From an uncultured Pseudomonadales bacterium (GTDB taxonomy: Bacteria > Pseudomonadota > Gammaproteobacteria > Pseudomonadales > Porticoccaceae), in NCBI GenBank assembly GCA_943788875.1, contig CALSSA010000009.1, forward strand, positions 62,001-126,000: a stretch of 64,000 nucleotides of DNA. The letters run 5' to 3'. Below, in pieces: positions 43,265 through 51,994 of the stretch (positions within the stretch are counted from its first letter, which is position 1; the number at the start of each line of letters is the position of its first letter). Below the pieces are notes generated by a model. The model ran no database searches and was not told the origin of the DNA. It saw only the letters and a list, made by a program, of their open reading frames with translations. The position numbers and the translations under genes were made by a program.

Positions 43265-46200
43265 CCCCATCATTTGTCCATCTTCGACTGCATTCTGAAT
43301 ACTCATTAGTTGATGGGTTAGTACGTATTAAACCTCTGGCGGCGAAGGTCGCCGAGATGGGCATGCCGGCGGTCGCCCTGACTGACTTCAATAATTTCTT
43401 TGGCCTGGTCAAGTTTTATAAAGCCTGCCAGGCCAGTGGTGTTAAGCCTGTTCTGGGCGCAGACATGCTGGTTCAGGATGAGAGCGGTGAAGGTGGCTTG
43501 ACTCAGCTGGTACTATTGGTTGCAGATCAGACTGGCTACCAGAATTTAACCAAACTTGTCTCGAGGGCTTATCAGGAAGGTCAGCGGCAAGCTGTACCCA
43601 CGATTAAACGATCTTGGCTCCAGGGTGCCAGCGATGGTTTGATTGCGCTCTCCGGAGGGCGTGGCGGTGAGGTTGGTGTAGCGTTGGTCTCCGGCCGGGG
43701 TGCTGAAGCAGAGCAGCTGTTGTTGGAGTACATGCAGCTTTTCCCCAATCGCTTCTATCTTGAACTGCAGCGTACGGGCCGCGCCGATGAAGAAGATTAT
43801 CTTCATGCTGCTGTGGGTCTGGCCTCTCAGTATAGTTGTCCTGTGGTTGCGACCAATGATGTGCGGTTTATACAGGCGGATGAATTTGAAGCTCATGAGG
43901 CACGGGTCTGTATTCATGAAGGTCGTGCGCTGGACGATCCCCGTCGTGAGAGACGTTTTTCTGAGAGTCAGTATCTGCGCAGTGTTGATGAGATGGCCGA
44001 GCTGTTTGCTGATATTCCCGAAGCGCTGCAAAACACTGTAGAGATTGCCAGGCGCTGTACATTGGATCTGCGTCTGGGCGAGTATTTCTTGCCGGATTAC
44101 CCTATCCCTGAAGGCATGACCATTAATGAATTCTTTGTCGCCGAATCTGAGCAGGGTCTTCAGGAGCGGCTGGCGGTGTTGTTTGATACCCAGGCGCCGG
44201 ACTTTGCCGAGACGCAGCATCTGTATGCAGAACGGCTTAAATTTGAGTTGGATATTATTATTCAGATGGGGTTCCCCGGTTACTTCCTCATTGTCATGGA
44301 CTTTATCCGATGGGCTAAAAACAATCAGATACCTGTGGGCCCGGGGCGTGGTTCTGGTGCTGGCTCGCTAGTTGCCTATGCCTTAAAAATTACTGATCTT
44401 GACCCCATAGAATACGATCTGCTGTTTGAGCGTTTTCTCAATCCTGAGCGGGTATCCATGCCGGATTTTGATATCGACTTCTGCATGGAGGGTCGCGACC
44501 GCGTGATCGCCTATGTGGCAGAGCAGTATGGCCGCGATGCGGTCTCGCAAATTGTGACCTTTGGCACCATGGCCGCCAAGGCGGTGGTGCGAGATGTGGC
44601 CCGAGTGCAGGGCAAGTCCTATGGCCTTGCCGATAAACTGTCAAAGCTGATTCCCTTTGAAGTGGGCATGACGTTGGAAAAGGCTGTTGAGCAGGAAGAA
44701 GAGCTGGAACAGTTTCTGGCTCAGGATGAAGAGGCTGCTGAAATCTGGAGCATGGCACTGCAACTCGAAGGCGTCTCGCGCAACTGCGGTAAACATGCCG
44801 GTGGCGTGGTTATTGCGCCGACTAAGATTACCGATTTCTCACCGATCTACTGCGATGATAGCGGTGGTGGTGTAGTGACACAGTTTGATAAGAATGATGT
44901 GGAAGAGGCTGGGCTGGTCAAGTTCGATTTTCTTGGACTGCGCACATTAACCATTATTGATTGGGCTGTACGGATGATTAACCGTACTCGCGCAGCCAAT
45001 GGCGAAGATAGTCTGGACATCGAAAAGATACCTCTGGATGACAAAGCTACCTATGAATTGATGCAGCGTGCTGAAACCACCGCGGTATTCCAGCTTGAAT
45101 CTCGCGGTATGAAAGATCTGATTAAAAAACTTGGCCCTGACCGCTTTGAAGATATCGTCGCACTGGTGGCGCTGTTTCGTCCTGGCCCACTGCAGTCGGG
45201 CATGGTGGATGACTTTATCAATCGCAAGAAAGGCCGTGCTGAGGTGAGTTATCCCCATGTTCAGTACCAGCATGAATCCCTTAAGCCAGCACTGGAGCCG
45301 ACCTACGGCATTATTCTGTATCAGGAACAGGTGATGCAGATTGCCCAGGAAATGGGTGGCTATACCCTTGGTGGCGCGGATTTGTTGCGTCGAGCCATGG
45401 GTAAGAAAAATGCTGCGGAAATGGCTAAACAGCGAGAACTGTTTACTCAGGGTGCTGTGGACAAAGGTTTTGCTGAGGATCTGGCGTCGAATATTTTTGA
45501 CCTGATGGAAAAATTTGCTGGTTACGGCTTTAACAAATCCCACAGTGCTGCCTATGCGCTGGTGGCCTATCAGACAGGTTGGCTTAAAGCCCATTATCCC
45601 GCCGAATTTATGGCGGCAACCATTTCGTCTGACATGGATAAAACCGATAAAGTGGTGACCTTCATCGATGAATGCCGGGCTATGGGTCTGGATTTACTGC
45701 CGCCGGATGTCAATCAGGGTCAGTTCCACTTTAGTGTCGATGGGCCTGGGCGGGTGATCTATGGCCTTGGTGCTATCAAGGGGCTGGGAGAAGGACCCGT
45801 AGGAAATATTATTGCTGCCCGCACTGAAGGTGGGCCGTTTAAAGACCTGTTCGATTTCTGTGCCCGGGTTGATGGCCGCAAAGTTAATAAGCGCGCTCTT
45901 GAGGCGATGATTCGCAGTGGAGCCTTGGATAATATTGGCCCTGAAGGGGAAGTGGGTTATCGCCGTGCGGTGATGTTGGCGGCAATGGATGAGGCGGTTA
46001 AGCTGGCGGAACAGCATGCGCGTAATACCAGCAGCGGCATGGGTGACCTTTTTGGTGACTCCATCGTCGACAGTGCGGTGGATATTAATTACAACAGCTA
46101 TAACGGCGCTCGAGTACTCTCGGTGCGCGAGCGTTTAAATGGCGAGAAAGATACCTTGGGTCTGTATTTGACGGGTCATCCAATTGACGAATATGAAGAT

Positions 46201-46761
46201 GAATTGCGCTCCATGGTGCCCAATCGTATCGCTGATCTGAGGCCTGGCAAGGATGGCTCAACGGTCTCCGGAATGGTTGTGGGCATGCGGGTGATGAAAA
46301 ACAAGCGCGGAGAGAGTTTTGCGTTTTTAACATTGGATGATAAAAGTGGCCGGGTTGAGCTATCGGTATGGGCCGAGAAATTCAATGCTTATCGGGATAT
46401 TCTCACTAAAGATGCACTGCTAGTGGTGCAGGGCGTGGTGTCGGAGGATAGCTTTACCGGCGGTTTAAAAATGGTCGCTGAATCTATTCAGTCGATCTAT
46501 GAGGCGCGTTGTAGCAAGCTCAACAGGCTACAGCTGACTATTTCTCAGTCTGCGGCTACCGATTGTTGGGTGGATCAGTTTCACCGCACCATCAGTGAGT
46601 ATAGTAATGGCAACTGTCCCATTGTTCTGGAGTACTCGGTGCACAGTGCTGTGGGTGAGCTGTCTTTGGGCAGGCAATGGCTGGTGCAGCCAAAAGATGA
46701 ATTGATTGCGCGGCTGCGTGAAGATTTTGGTAAAAACAGCGTTCGCTTGCACTATCTTTAG
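43261..46761 (+). CDS. dnaE: DNA polymerase III alpha subunit
   Basis: The 1166-residue protein has the DnaE1 order. The PHP domain starts with FVHLRLHSEYSLVDGL. The C-family polymerase palm carries VGPGRGSGAGSLVAYAL and the catalytic aspartates in PDFDIDFCMEGR (Asp402 and Asp404). The fingers include FQLESRGMKDLIKKLGPDRFEDIVALVALFRPGP, then a helix-hairpin-helix and an OB domain (GMVVGMRVMKNKRGESFAFLTLDD). It is the replicative polymerase. Its start is coupled to the FabH-like gene by an ATGA overlap. Confidence 0.98.
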   Translation: MTPSFVHLRLHSEYSLVDGLVRIKPLAAKVAEMGMPAVALTDFNNFFGLVKFYKACQASGVKPVLGADMLVQDESGEGGLTQLVLLVADQTGYQNLTKLVSRAYQEGQRQAVPTIKRSWLQGASDGLIALSGGRGGEVGVALVSGRGAEAEQLLLEYMQLFPNRFYLELQRTGRADEEDYLHAAVGLASQYSCPVVATNDVRFIQADEFEAHEARVCIHEGRALDDPRRERRFSESQYLRSVDEMAELFADIPEALQNTVEIARRCTLDLRLGEYFLPDYPIPEGMTINEFFVAESEQGLQERLAVLFDTQAPDFAETQHLYAERLKFELDIIIQMGFPGYFLIVMDFIRWAKNNQIPVGPGRGSGAGSLVAYALKITDLDPIEYDLLFERFLNPERVSMPDFDIDFCMEGRDRVIAYVAEQYGRDAVSQIVTFGTMAAKAVVRDVARVQGKSYGLADKLSKLIPFEVGMTLEKAVEQEEELEQFLAQDEEAAEIWSMALQLEGVSRNCGKHAGGVVIAPTKITDFSPIYCDDSGGGVVTQFDKNDVEEAGLVKFDFLGLRTLTIIDWAVRMINRTRAANGEDSLDIEKIPLDDKATYELMQRAETTAVFQLESRGMKDLIKKLGPDRFEDIVALVALFRPGPLQSGMVDDFINRKKGRAEVSYPHVQYQHESLKPALEPTYGIILYQEQVMQIAQEMGGYTLGGADLLRRAMGKKNAAEMAKQRELFTQGAVDKGFAEDLASNIFDLMEKFAGYGFNKSHSAAYALVAYQTGWLKAHYPAEFMAATISSDMDKTDKVVTFIDECRAMGLDLLPPDVNQGQFHFSVDGPGRVIYGLGAIKGLGEGPVGNIIAARTEGGPFKDLFDFCARVDGRKVNKRALEAMIRSGALDNIGPEGEVGYRRAVMLAAMDEAVKLAEQHARNTSSGMGDLFGDSIVDSAVDINYNSYNGARVLSVRERLNGEKDTLGLYLTGHPIDEYEDELRSMVPNRIADLRPGKDGSTVSGMVVGMRVMKNKRGESFAFLTLDDKSGRVELSVWAEKFNAYRDILTKDALLVVQGVVSEDSFTGGLKMVAESIQSIYEARCSKLNRLQLTISQSAATDCWVDQFHRTISEYSNGNCPIVLEYSVHSAVGELSLGRQWLVQPKDELIARLREDFGKNSVRLHYL

Positions 46762-46781
46762 ATAATCAAACCATAACAGGA

Positions 46782-46810
46782 CTGGCAGTCCCGTGCAGAG
46801 ATGTTAAAAT
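46782..46810 (+). promoter_or_regulatory. Candidate promoter of accA
   Basis: CTGGCA (46782-46787), 17 bases and TAAAAT (46805-46810), followed by GCGCGAC, precede the accA start by 33 bases. The match is moderate; the -35 overlaps a small GGACT/AGTCC hairpin. Confidence 0.4.
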
Positions 46811-46842
46811 GCGCGACCAGCACCCGCAGAGACTTTGTAACC

Positions 46843-47796
46843 ATGAATTTAAATTATCTTGCCTTTGAACAACCGATTGCTGAGTTGGAAGCAAAAATTG
46901 AAGAATTACATTTGGTTGGCAATGATAACGAACTCAATATTACGGAAGAAGTTGCCAAACTGCGGGATAAATCACGCAAGCTGACCGAGAGTATTTATGC
47001 CAAGCTCAGCCCCTGGCAAGTGGTTCAGGTAGCTCGCCATCCTCAGCGTCCCTATAGCCTCGACTATATTGAACGTATCTTTACCGACTGGGAAGAGATG
47101 CATGGTGATCGTCACTTTGGCGACGACAGTGCCATTGTCGGTGGTGTTGCTAGACTCAATGACCGGCCAGTGATGGTTATTGGTGAAGAGAAGGGTCGCG
47201 GAGTTAATGAAAAGGTTATGCGCAATTTTGGCATGCCCAAGGCCGAGGGCTATCGCAAGGCACTGCGTCTGATGGAAACTGCTGAACGGTTTAAGATGCC
47301 CGTGCTGACTTTGATTGATACACCTGGAGCCTATCCCGGTATCGACTCGGAAGAGCGCAATATCTCGGAGGCTATCGCACGCAATCTGGCCGTGATGTCG
47401 CGGCTGAAAACACCCATCATTTGCACTGTAATAGGTGAGGGAAGTTCCGGTGGAGCTCTGGCTATTGGTGTCGGCGATAAACTTAATATGCTGCAGTACA
47501 GCACTTACTTTGTGATCTCTCCAGAGGGATGTGCCAACATCATTTGGAAAACCAGTGAAAAAGCTCCTCAGGCGGCTGAAGCCATGGGTGTGACGTCGGA
47601 TAATCTGCAGAATCTGGGTATTGTTGATGAGACGATTCCAGAGCCTATGGGCGGCGCGCACAGAGATATAGAAGCTATGAGTGCAACCATCAAGGATCAT
47701 CTGTCGGCCCAACTCGACGACCTTCAGGCCATCCCTTTAGACGACCTGCTAGAGCGCCGATACCAGCGACTGATGTCCTACGGACGACCCGACTAG
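46843..47796 (+). CDS. accA: Acetyl-CoA carboxylase carboxyltransferase subunit alpha
   Basis: The 317-residue protein has the standard AccA start [22 protein letters not shown] and core [25 protein letters not shown] with [17 protein letters not shown], the carboxyltransferase oxyanion and biotin region. The ORF is open 14 codons upstream, but that part ([10 protein letters not shown]) is not AccA-like and lies over a candidate promoter, so ATG 46843 is chosen. It transfers carboxyl from biotin to acetyl-CoA with AccD. A GACCC/GGGTC hairpin spans the stop codon. Confidence 0.97.
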   Translation: MNLNYLAFEQPIAELEAKIEELHLVGNDNELNITEEVAKLRDKSRKLTESIYAKLSPWQVVQVARHPQRPYSLDYIERIFTDWEEMHGDRHFGDDSAIVGGVARLNDRPVMVIGEEKGRGVNEKVMRNFGMPKAEGYRKALRLMETAERFKMPVLTLIDTPGAYPGIDSEERNISEAIARNLAVMSRLKTPIICTVIGEGSSGGALAIGVGDKLNMLQYSTYFVISPEGCANIIWKTSEKAPQAAEAMGVTSDNLQNLGIVDETIPEPMGGAHRDIEAMSATIKDHLSAQLDDLQAIPLDDLLERRYQRLMSYGRPD

Positions 47797-47814
47797 GGTC
47801 CTAACTAGTAGGGC

Positions 47815-48510
47815 CTAGCTCTCTTCCAGTAACGAGATAGCCGCTATGGCCTCGGGGTCCTGAGACTTTAGCTGGTTGGCTATATGGTGCTGAAAGAAAT
47901 ACCTGAAATCCTCACTTTTGTCGGCAGCATATAGGCAGGTATCCCCAGGCAGCACTGGTGTATTGATCACTCCGTCTTCGTCGATCAACATTGCTTCCAT
48001 GGTGCCATCCTCCAATAGACGCCAGCTGATCACTTCTTTAAGCGTAATACTGTGAAAACCATCGGCTGAGAGTACCGCATGGGTGCCTATACTGTCTGGC
48101 ACTTCCTGAATGATCTCCCGCCCGGAATCACATTGATATTCATAATAATCGGCAGCAGTTTCCAGTTCGACCACCTTGTGTAAGGGAGCTGCGAAAAATA
48201 ACTCATCAACGCCCTGATCATAATAGCCTTGCCACTGACCGTTAAGAGGATCATTGATCTCATCGCAGGCAACTAACTTATCGAGCCAGGGCACCAGACC
48301 AACGACTTCGCCGCTGAGGCGCAGACCCCAGGCCAATACCTTTACGGAGAACAGTTTTTCCGGATTCTCGGAATTGCTATAGAGCATTTCGAGACCATCT
48401 AGTTCGGGGGCAATACGAATAAGTTTGTTGTTGGAAAGTTCTGAGAGGGGCTTGCGTGTGAAGATATCAATCACATTATCCAGCTGGTGATCAATCGCCA
48501 TATTGGGCAT
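47815..48510 (-). CDS. Conserved-looking protein of unknown function
   Basis: A 231-residue protein with no motif that I recognise. It is acidic, has no signal peptide or membrane segment, and includes several Trp/Tyr-rich stretches (GLVPWLDKLVAC and GQWQGYYDQGVDELFFAAPLHKVVE). The start is supported by AAGGAG 8 bases before ATG. It is convergent with accA, with 18 bases between stops; many gammaproteobacteria carry tilS at this position instead. A single compact cytoplasmic domain is likely. I give no function. Confidence 0.8.
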   Translation of the reverse strand: MPNMAIDHQLDNVIDIFTRKPLSELSNNKLIRIAPELDGLEMLYSNSENPEKLFSVKVLAWGLRLSGEVVGLVPWLDKLVACDEINDPLNGQWQGYYDQGVDELFFAAPLHKVVELETAADYYEYQCDSGREIIQEVPDSIGTHAVLSADGFHSITLKEVISWRLLEDGTMEAMLIDEDGVINTPVLPGDTCLYAADKSEDFRYFFQHHIANQLKSQDPEAIAAISLLEES

Positions 48511-48703
48511 AAATATATCTCCTTGGGACAGTTGTTAGCAAAAAGACACTGACACTATATAAGGTACTCCAGAATTTCATAAAGCACAACAATTAGTGTT
48601 TTATCCTTTCTTGATCTCATGAATAAAGGCCGGTGACGGGGTTACTGGAGATGGGCTATTTACTGTAAACTTGCCGCCATAAATTATTCACAGAGAGTTT
48701 CCA
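48511..48703. other. Divergent intergenic region
   Basis: 193 bases between the unknown protein gene (minus) and the cyclotransferase-like gene (plus). GTAAACTTGCCG at 48665-48676, 28 bases before the plus-strand start, is shared exactly with the region before the long fabG (19164-19175) and might include a -10 element. No gene is visible. Confidence 0.3.
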
Positions 48704-49189
48704 TTGGACAGCAGATCTGCCGCGCAGTTTTATTTTGCCTATGGCTCAAATATGAATCAGGCACGCATGATTGGCCGTGATATGAAAATTGTTTCCATGA
48801 CCGCTGGTTGGCTGGACGGTTTTGGGTTGCGCTTTAATAAGCGTTCCAGGAGGGATGATAATCTGGCTTGCGCCAATATGGTCTGGGCAAGGTCTGAGCG
48901 CATTCAGGGCATTCTTTATGAGCTGGAGTCGATAGAGGAGATTATCAAACTTGATCCCCACGAGGGTGCTCCCTGGCGCTACAGTCGTGAATTGTTCTAT
49001 GTACAGACGAATGACGCAGTACAGCCAGCCTGGATTTATGTGGCCAATCCCGCTGTGCTGGACGAGACTGTGCGGCCTGGGCGCTGGTATATAGAGCACC
49101 TATTGGCGGGCAGGGAATACCTGACTGATGATTATTGGCAGAGTATCAATAACACTGAATGTCTGACTAACTCAGTGGAGTGGTCTTGA
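48704..49189 (+). CDS. Gamma-glutamylcyclotransferase-like (GGCT/AIG2 fold) protein
   Basis: The 161-residue protein has the fold's phosphate/substrate loop YFAYGSNM at residues 10-17 and the later strand-turn PAWIYVANP. The start codon must be TTG at 48704, preceded by GAGAG, because the first ATG would cut off the YGSN loop. Enzymes of this fold release 5-oxoproline from gamma-glutamyl compounds, but many are uncharacterised. It overlaps or abuts epmC, so the two are probably coupled. Confidence 0.8.
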   Translation: MDSRSAAQFYFAYGSNMNQARMIGRDMKIVSMTAGWLDGFGLRFNKRSRRDDNLACANMVWARSERIQGILYELESIEEIIKLDPHEGAPWRYSRELFYVQTNDAVQPAWIYVANPAVLDETVRPGRWYIEHLLAGREYLTDDYWQSINNTECLTNSVEWS

Positions 49190-49758
49190 TCCAAGAAATA
49201 CCTCAGGTGGCTCGGCTGGAAGCTATTATTGCGCTGTTCGACCAGCAGTTTTTTGACTCCCACAATACCAAATTAATCTCTGGTGCCGAGGAGCCCGTCT
49301 ATTTGCCCGCCAATACGCTATTGCAGAAGAATCAGACTGGAGGCACTGACCATCATCGTCTATGCTTTCGCAAGGATTATCTCTCCAGTGCGCTCCATGA
49401 GGTTGCCCATTGGTGCCTCGCAGGGGAGCAGCGCCTGCTGCTGGAAGACTTTGGTTACTGGTATCAGCCCGATGGTCGCAGTGCCGAGCAGCAGCAGGTA
49501 TTTGAAACAGTTGAGGTACGCCCCCAGGCGCTTGAATGGATGTTCTCTATTGCCTGTGGCCAGCGATTCCAGCTTAGCGTGGATAATCTGAGTAGTGGGC
49601 GGTCGGAGCCCAGTAGCGACTTTGCTCAGGCAGTGATGGAGCAGGCCAAAATTTGGTGTGAGCCAGGCAAAATGCCCGCTCGAGGAGAGCAGTTTCTTGC
49701 TATTCTGATTGAGCACTTTGCTTTGGCCAATCCCAGAGATCAACAATATTATCGATAA
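49180..49758 (+). CDS. epmC: Elongation factor P hydroxylase EpmC
   Basis: The 192-residue protein shows the EpmC (YfcM) pattern: HEVAHWCLAGEQR with His73, Glu74 and His77 as probable metal ligands, then LEDFGYWYQPDGRSAEQQQVFE and EVRPQALEW, all diagnostic. It hydroxylates the lysyl-modified lysine of EF-P. epmA and epmB are not in this window. The start may be GTG 49180 or TTG 49186; both lie inside the end of the upstream gene. Confidence 0.9.
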   Translation: MVLIQEIPQVARLEAIIALFDQQFFDSHNTKLISGAEEPVYLPANTLLQKNQTGGTDHHRLCFRKDYLSSALHEVAHWCLAGEQRLLLEDFGYWYQPDGRSAEQQQVFETVEVRPQALEWMFSIACGQRFQLSVDNLSSGRSEPSSDFAQAVMEQAKIWCEPGKMPARGEQFLAILIEHFALANPRDQQYYR

Positions 49759-49772
49759 CACAGGGTAATACC

Positions 49773-50684
49773 ATGCAGGCCTTTCTTATTGATTCCTCTA
49801 TCTATATTTTTCGCAGTTATTTCACTTTACCGGAAAATTGGCAGGCTCAGGAGTCACAGTATCCTACTAATGCAGTCTATGGCTTTACCGCTTTTCTGCT
49901 GGATATATTGCGCCAAAAACAGCCAGATTATCTGTTCTGCGCTTTTGATGAGAGTCTCGGTTCTGGCTTTCGCCATCAGCTGTGTGCCGACTACAAGGCT
50001 AACCGCGAACTACCTGATGAGGCTCTGGCATTTCAGCTAAATGCCTGTCGGCAGCTGTGCAGAGTACTTGGTATCAAAGAGATGGCGTCATCGACCTATG
50101 AGGCTGATGATTTGATTGGTGGTGTTGCCAGCAGAGTCAGACAGGCTAATGCGCAGCCGGTGATTGTCAGCCGTGATAAAGATCTGACTCAGCTGATACA
50201 GGGCAGGGATCTGTATTGGGATTTTGGTAAATCTCAGCCCCAGAATCAGGCTCAGTTGGAGGCCCATTTGGAACTGGGCTGTCACCAGATGGCAGATTAT
50301 TTAGCCCTCATGGGGGACAGCAGTGATAATATTGCCGGCGTCCCTGGAATTGGGGCCAAGACAGCCAAGCAGTTACTGTCACACTATTCTTCGGTGGACG
50401 TGATTCTAGAACATCTTGACCAGCTACAGGATTTGCCTATTCGCGGCGCTGCTAAGCTGGCTGATAAGCTTGATGGCCACCGTGAGCAGTTAATGCTATC
50501 GCGCCACTTGGCCACAATTGTGACGCAAATTGATGAGGCGCCGGATCTCAATGATATTTGCTGGCAGGGCATTTATTATGATGCTTTTGAGATATTTTGT
50601 GAGGAGATGGGGTTTGCCAATACCTTTATGTCTAGAGCATCAACCCTCAAGCAGCGAGAAATATTGCCGCCGGGTTACTCCTAG
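49773..50684 (+). CDS. 5'-3' exonuclease/flap endonuclease, Xni-like
   Basis: The 303-residue protein matches the 5' nuclease domain of DNA polymerase I without a polymerase. MQAFLIDSSIYIFRSYF holds the first acidic residue, EADDLIGGVASRV and SRDKDLTQLI follow, and the helix-3-turn-helix MGDSSDNIAGVPGIGAKTAKQLL binds DNA. It is longer than E. coli Xni (251 residues). It likely trims flaps or RNA primers as a companion to PolA. It lies 14 bases after epmC. Confidence 0.9.
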   Translation: MQAFLIDSSIYIFRSYFTLPENWQAQESQYPTNAVYGFTAFLLDILRQKQPDYLFCAFDESLGSGFRHQLCADYKANRELPDEALAFQLNACRQLCRVLGIKEMASSTYEADDLIGGVASRVRQANAQPVIVSRDKDLTQLIQGRDLYWDFGKSQPQNQAQLEAHLELGCHQMADYLALMGDSSDNIAGVPGIGAKTAKQLLSHYSSVDVILEHLDQLQDLPIRGAAKLADKLDGHREQLMLSRHLATIVTQIDEAPDLNDICWQGIYYDAFEIFCEEMGFANTFMSRASTLKQREILPPGYS

Positions 50685-50743
50685 GCAATAACGGAATAGT
50701 TTAGAAAATAATTAATTACAGACTCAATGGATATAGACAGACA

Positions 50744-51835
50744 GTGAATATTATCGCCGATCAGAATATGCCCTTGGTGGAGCAGCTGTTTTCCCAGTAT
50801 GGCGAAGTGCAGCTATTGCCAGGTAGGGCTATTACCTCCGCCGACCTGGTAGATACGGAGCTGCTATTAGTACGCTCTGTCACTAGGGTTGATCGCGATT
50901 TACTTGAGGGTACTGGGGTGCGTTTTGTTGGCTCGGCCACCATAGGTACTGATCACATTGATCTCGATTATATGGCCGCTGCTGGAATTCAATTTGCTCA
51001 TGCCCCAGGCTGTAATGCTGAAGCGGTGGTGCAGTATGATCTGTCAGTGATGAGTCAGTTGATGCCGGAATGGCGCGTTAAAAAAGTAGGCATTGTGGGC
51101 TGCGGTAATGTCGGTGGTCGGCTGTTTAGGCGGCTTTGTGATCTAGGGGTAAGCTGCGCGGTTTATGACCCATTGCTTGAGGCTGGGACTATTGCCGATC
51201 TGGGTGACTTAGAGGCCGTGCTTGCCTGCGATATTATTTGCCTGCACACACCATTAACCACCAGGGGAGATTATCCCAGCCTGCATTTATTTGATGCTGA
51301 GGTCATGGCATCTCTTAAACCTGATGTGCTGCTGATTAATGCGGGCCGTGGGGCAGTAATTGATAACCAGGCTTTGCTGGAAGCGTTTAAGGGCGGTTTT
51401 AAGGGGCAGGTTGCGCTTGATGTCTGGGAGACTGAACCTGCGGTAGACAGGGATTTGATGGCCTATGTGGCTCTTGCTACGCCGCATATCGCTGGCTACA
51501 GCCTCGAGGGCAAAATCAGGGGCACAGAGCTGGTTCATCAGGCATTTCGCAGCTGGGCAGGGTTGGCTGAGTTGCAGGAGGGTCGGCGCGTCTCACAGAC
51601 TGAACCGGTATTGCAGGTAGACCATATTAATCAGGCAATTTTGCACAGTTACTCTGTGGTTGAGGATGACCAGCGGATGCGCTCAGCTATAGCAAATATG
51701 GTCGTCCCCGTAGCCCAAAGCTTTGACAACCTACGCAGGGACTACCCAGTGCGAAGGGAGTTTGACTATTACGCAATTGATGGCAATGCAGCCTGCGCGG
51801 AGGATTGCGCAAGCTTAGGATTTACCATCCTCTAA
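50744..51835 (+). CDS. pdxB: Erythronate-4-phosphate dehydrogenase
   Basis: The 363-residue D-2-hydroxyacid dehydrogenase starts MNIIADQNMPLVEQLFSQYG, typical of PdxB. It has VGIVGCGNVGGRLFRRL for NAD, the catalytic region INAGRGAVIDNQALL and TPHIAGYSLEGKIRG, and the C-terminal PdxB dimerisation domain ending DYYAIDGNAAC. It acts in the DXP-dependent pyridoxal phosphate pathway. The start is GTG. Its last 21 bases overlap the 3' end of a small convergent gene. Confidence 0.96.
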   Translation: MNIIADQNMPLVEQLFSQYGEVQLLPGRAITSADLVDTELLLVRSVTRVDRDLLEGTGVRFVGSATIGTDHIDLDYMAAAGIQFAHAPGCNAEAVVQYDLSVMSQLMPEWRVKKVGIVGCGNVGGRLFRRLCDLGVSCAVYDPLLEAGTIADLGDLEAVLACDIICLHTPLTTRGDYPSLHLFDAEVMASLKPDVLLINAGRGAVIDNQALLEAFKGGFKGQVALDVWETEPAVDRDLMAYVALATPHIAGYSLEGKIRGTELVHQAFRSWAGLAELQEGRRVSQTEPVLQVDHINQAILHSYSVVEDDQRMRSAIANMVVPVAQSFDNLRRDYPVRREFDYYAIDGNAACAEDCASLGFTIL

Positions 51836-51967
51836 TTCATCACAGGCACTCTTGATCATCTCTTCGGTGATAGGTGTTTCATTGCCATTTTCATCAATGA
51901 TGGCGGCACCATTAAAATTGGGTTGCGCTGGGCTGCTGTCTTGTTCCTGATTTATGTCCTTGGCCAT
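51815..51967 (-). CDS. Small acidic protein resembling the PA1571 family (50 residues)
   Basis: A 50-residue ORF reading MAKDINQEQDSSPAQPNFNG followed by AAIIDENGNETPITEEMIKS and ACDELEDGKS. It has an excellent ribosome site: AAGGAG (51975-51980 on the plus strand as CTCCTT), 7 bases before ATG. The pattern of a Q/P-rich N-terminus, then GAAIID-NG-E-PITE-MI--AC--L, matches my memory of the PA1571-type small proteins annotated in Pseudomonas; their function is unknown. It lies 27 bases after alaA on the same strand, and overlaps the end of pdxB by 21 bases. Confidence 0.75.
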   Translation of the reverse strand: MAKDINQEQDSSPAQPNFNGAAIIDENGNETPITEEMIKSACDELEDGKS

Positions 51968-51994
51968 GGTTTGGCTCCTTGTGTAACCGTCACA

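Noticed and set aside
44947..45594. 215-residue minus-strand ORF opposite dnaE
   Set aside because: It lies entirely within the well-conserved dnaE frame; the composition (many His, Phe, Gln) is typical of antisense frames.
46972..47712. 246-residue minus-strand ORF opposite accA
   Set aside because: It is antisense to a conserved essential gene and has no recognisable protein features.
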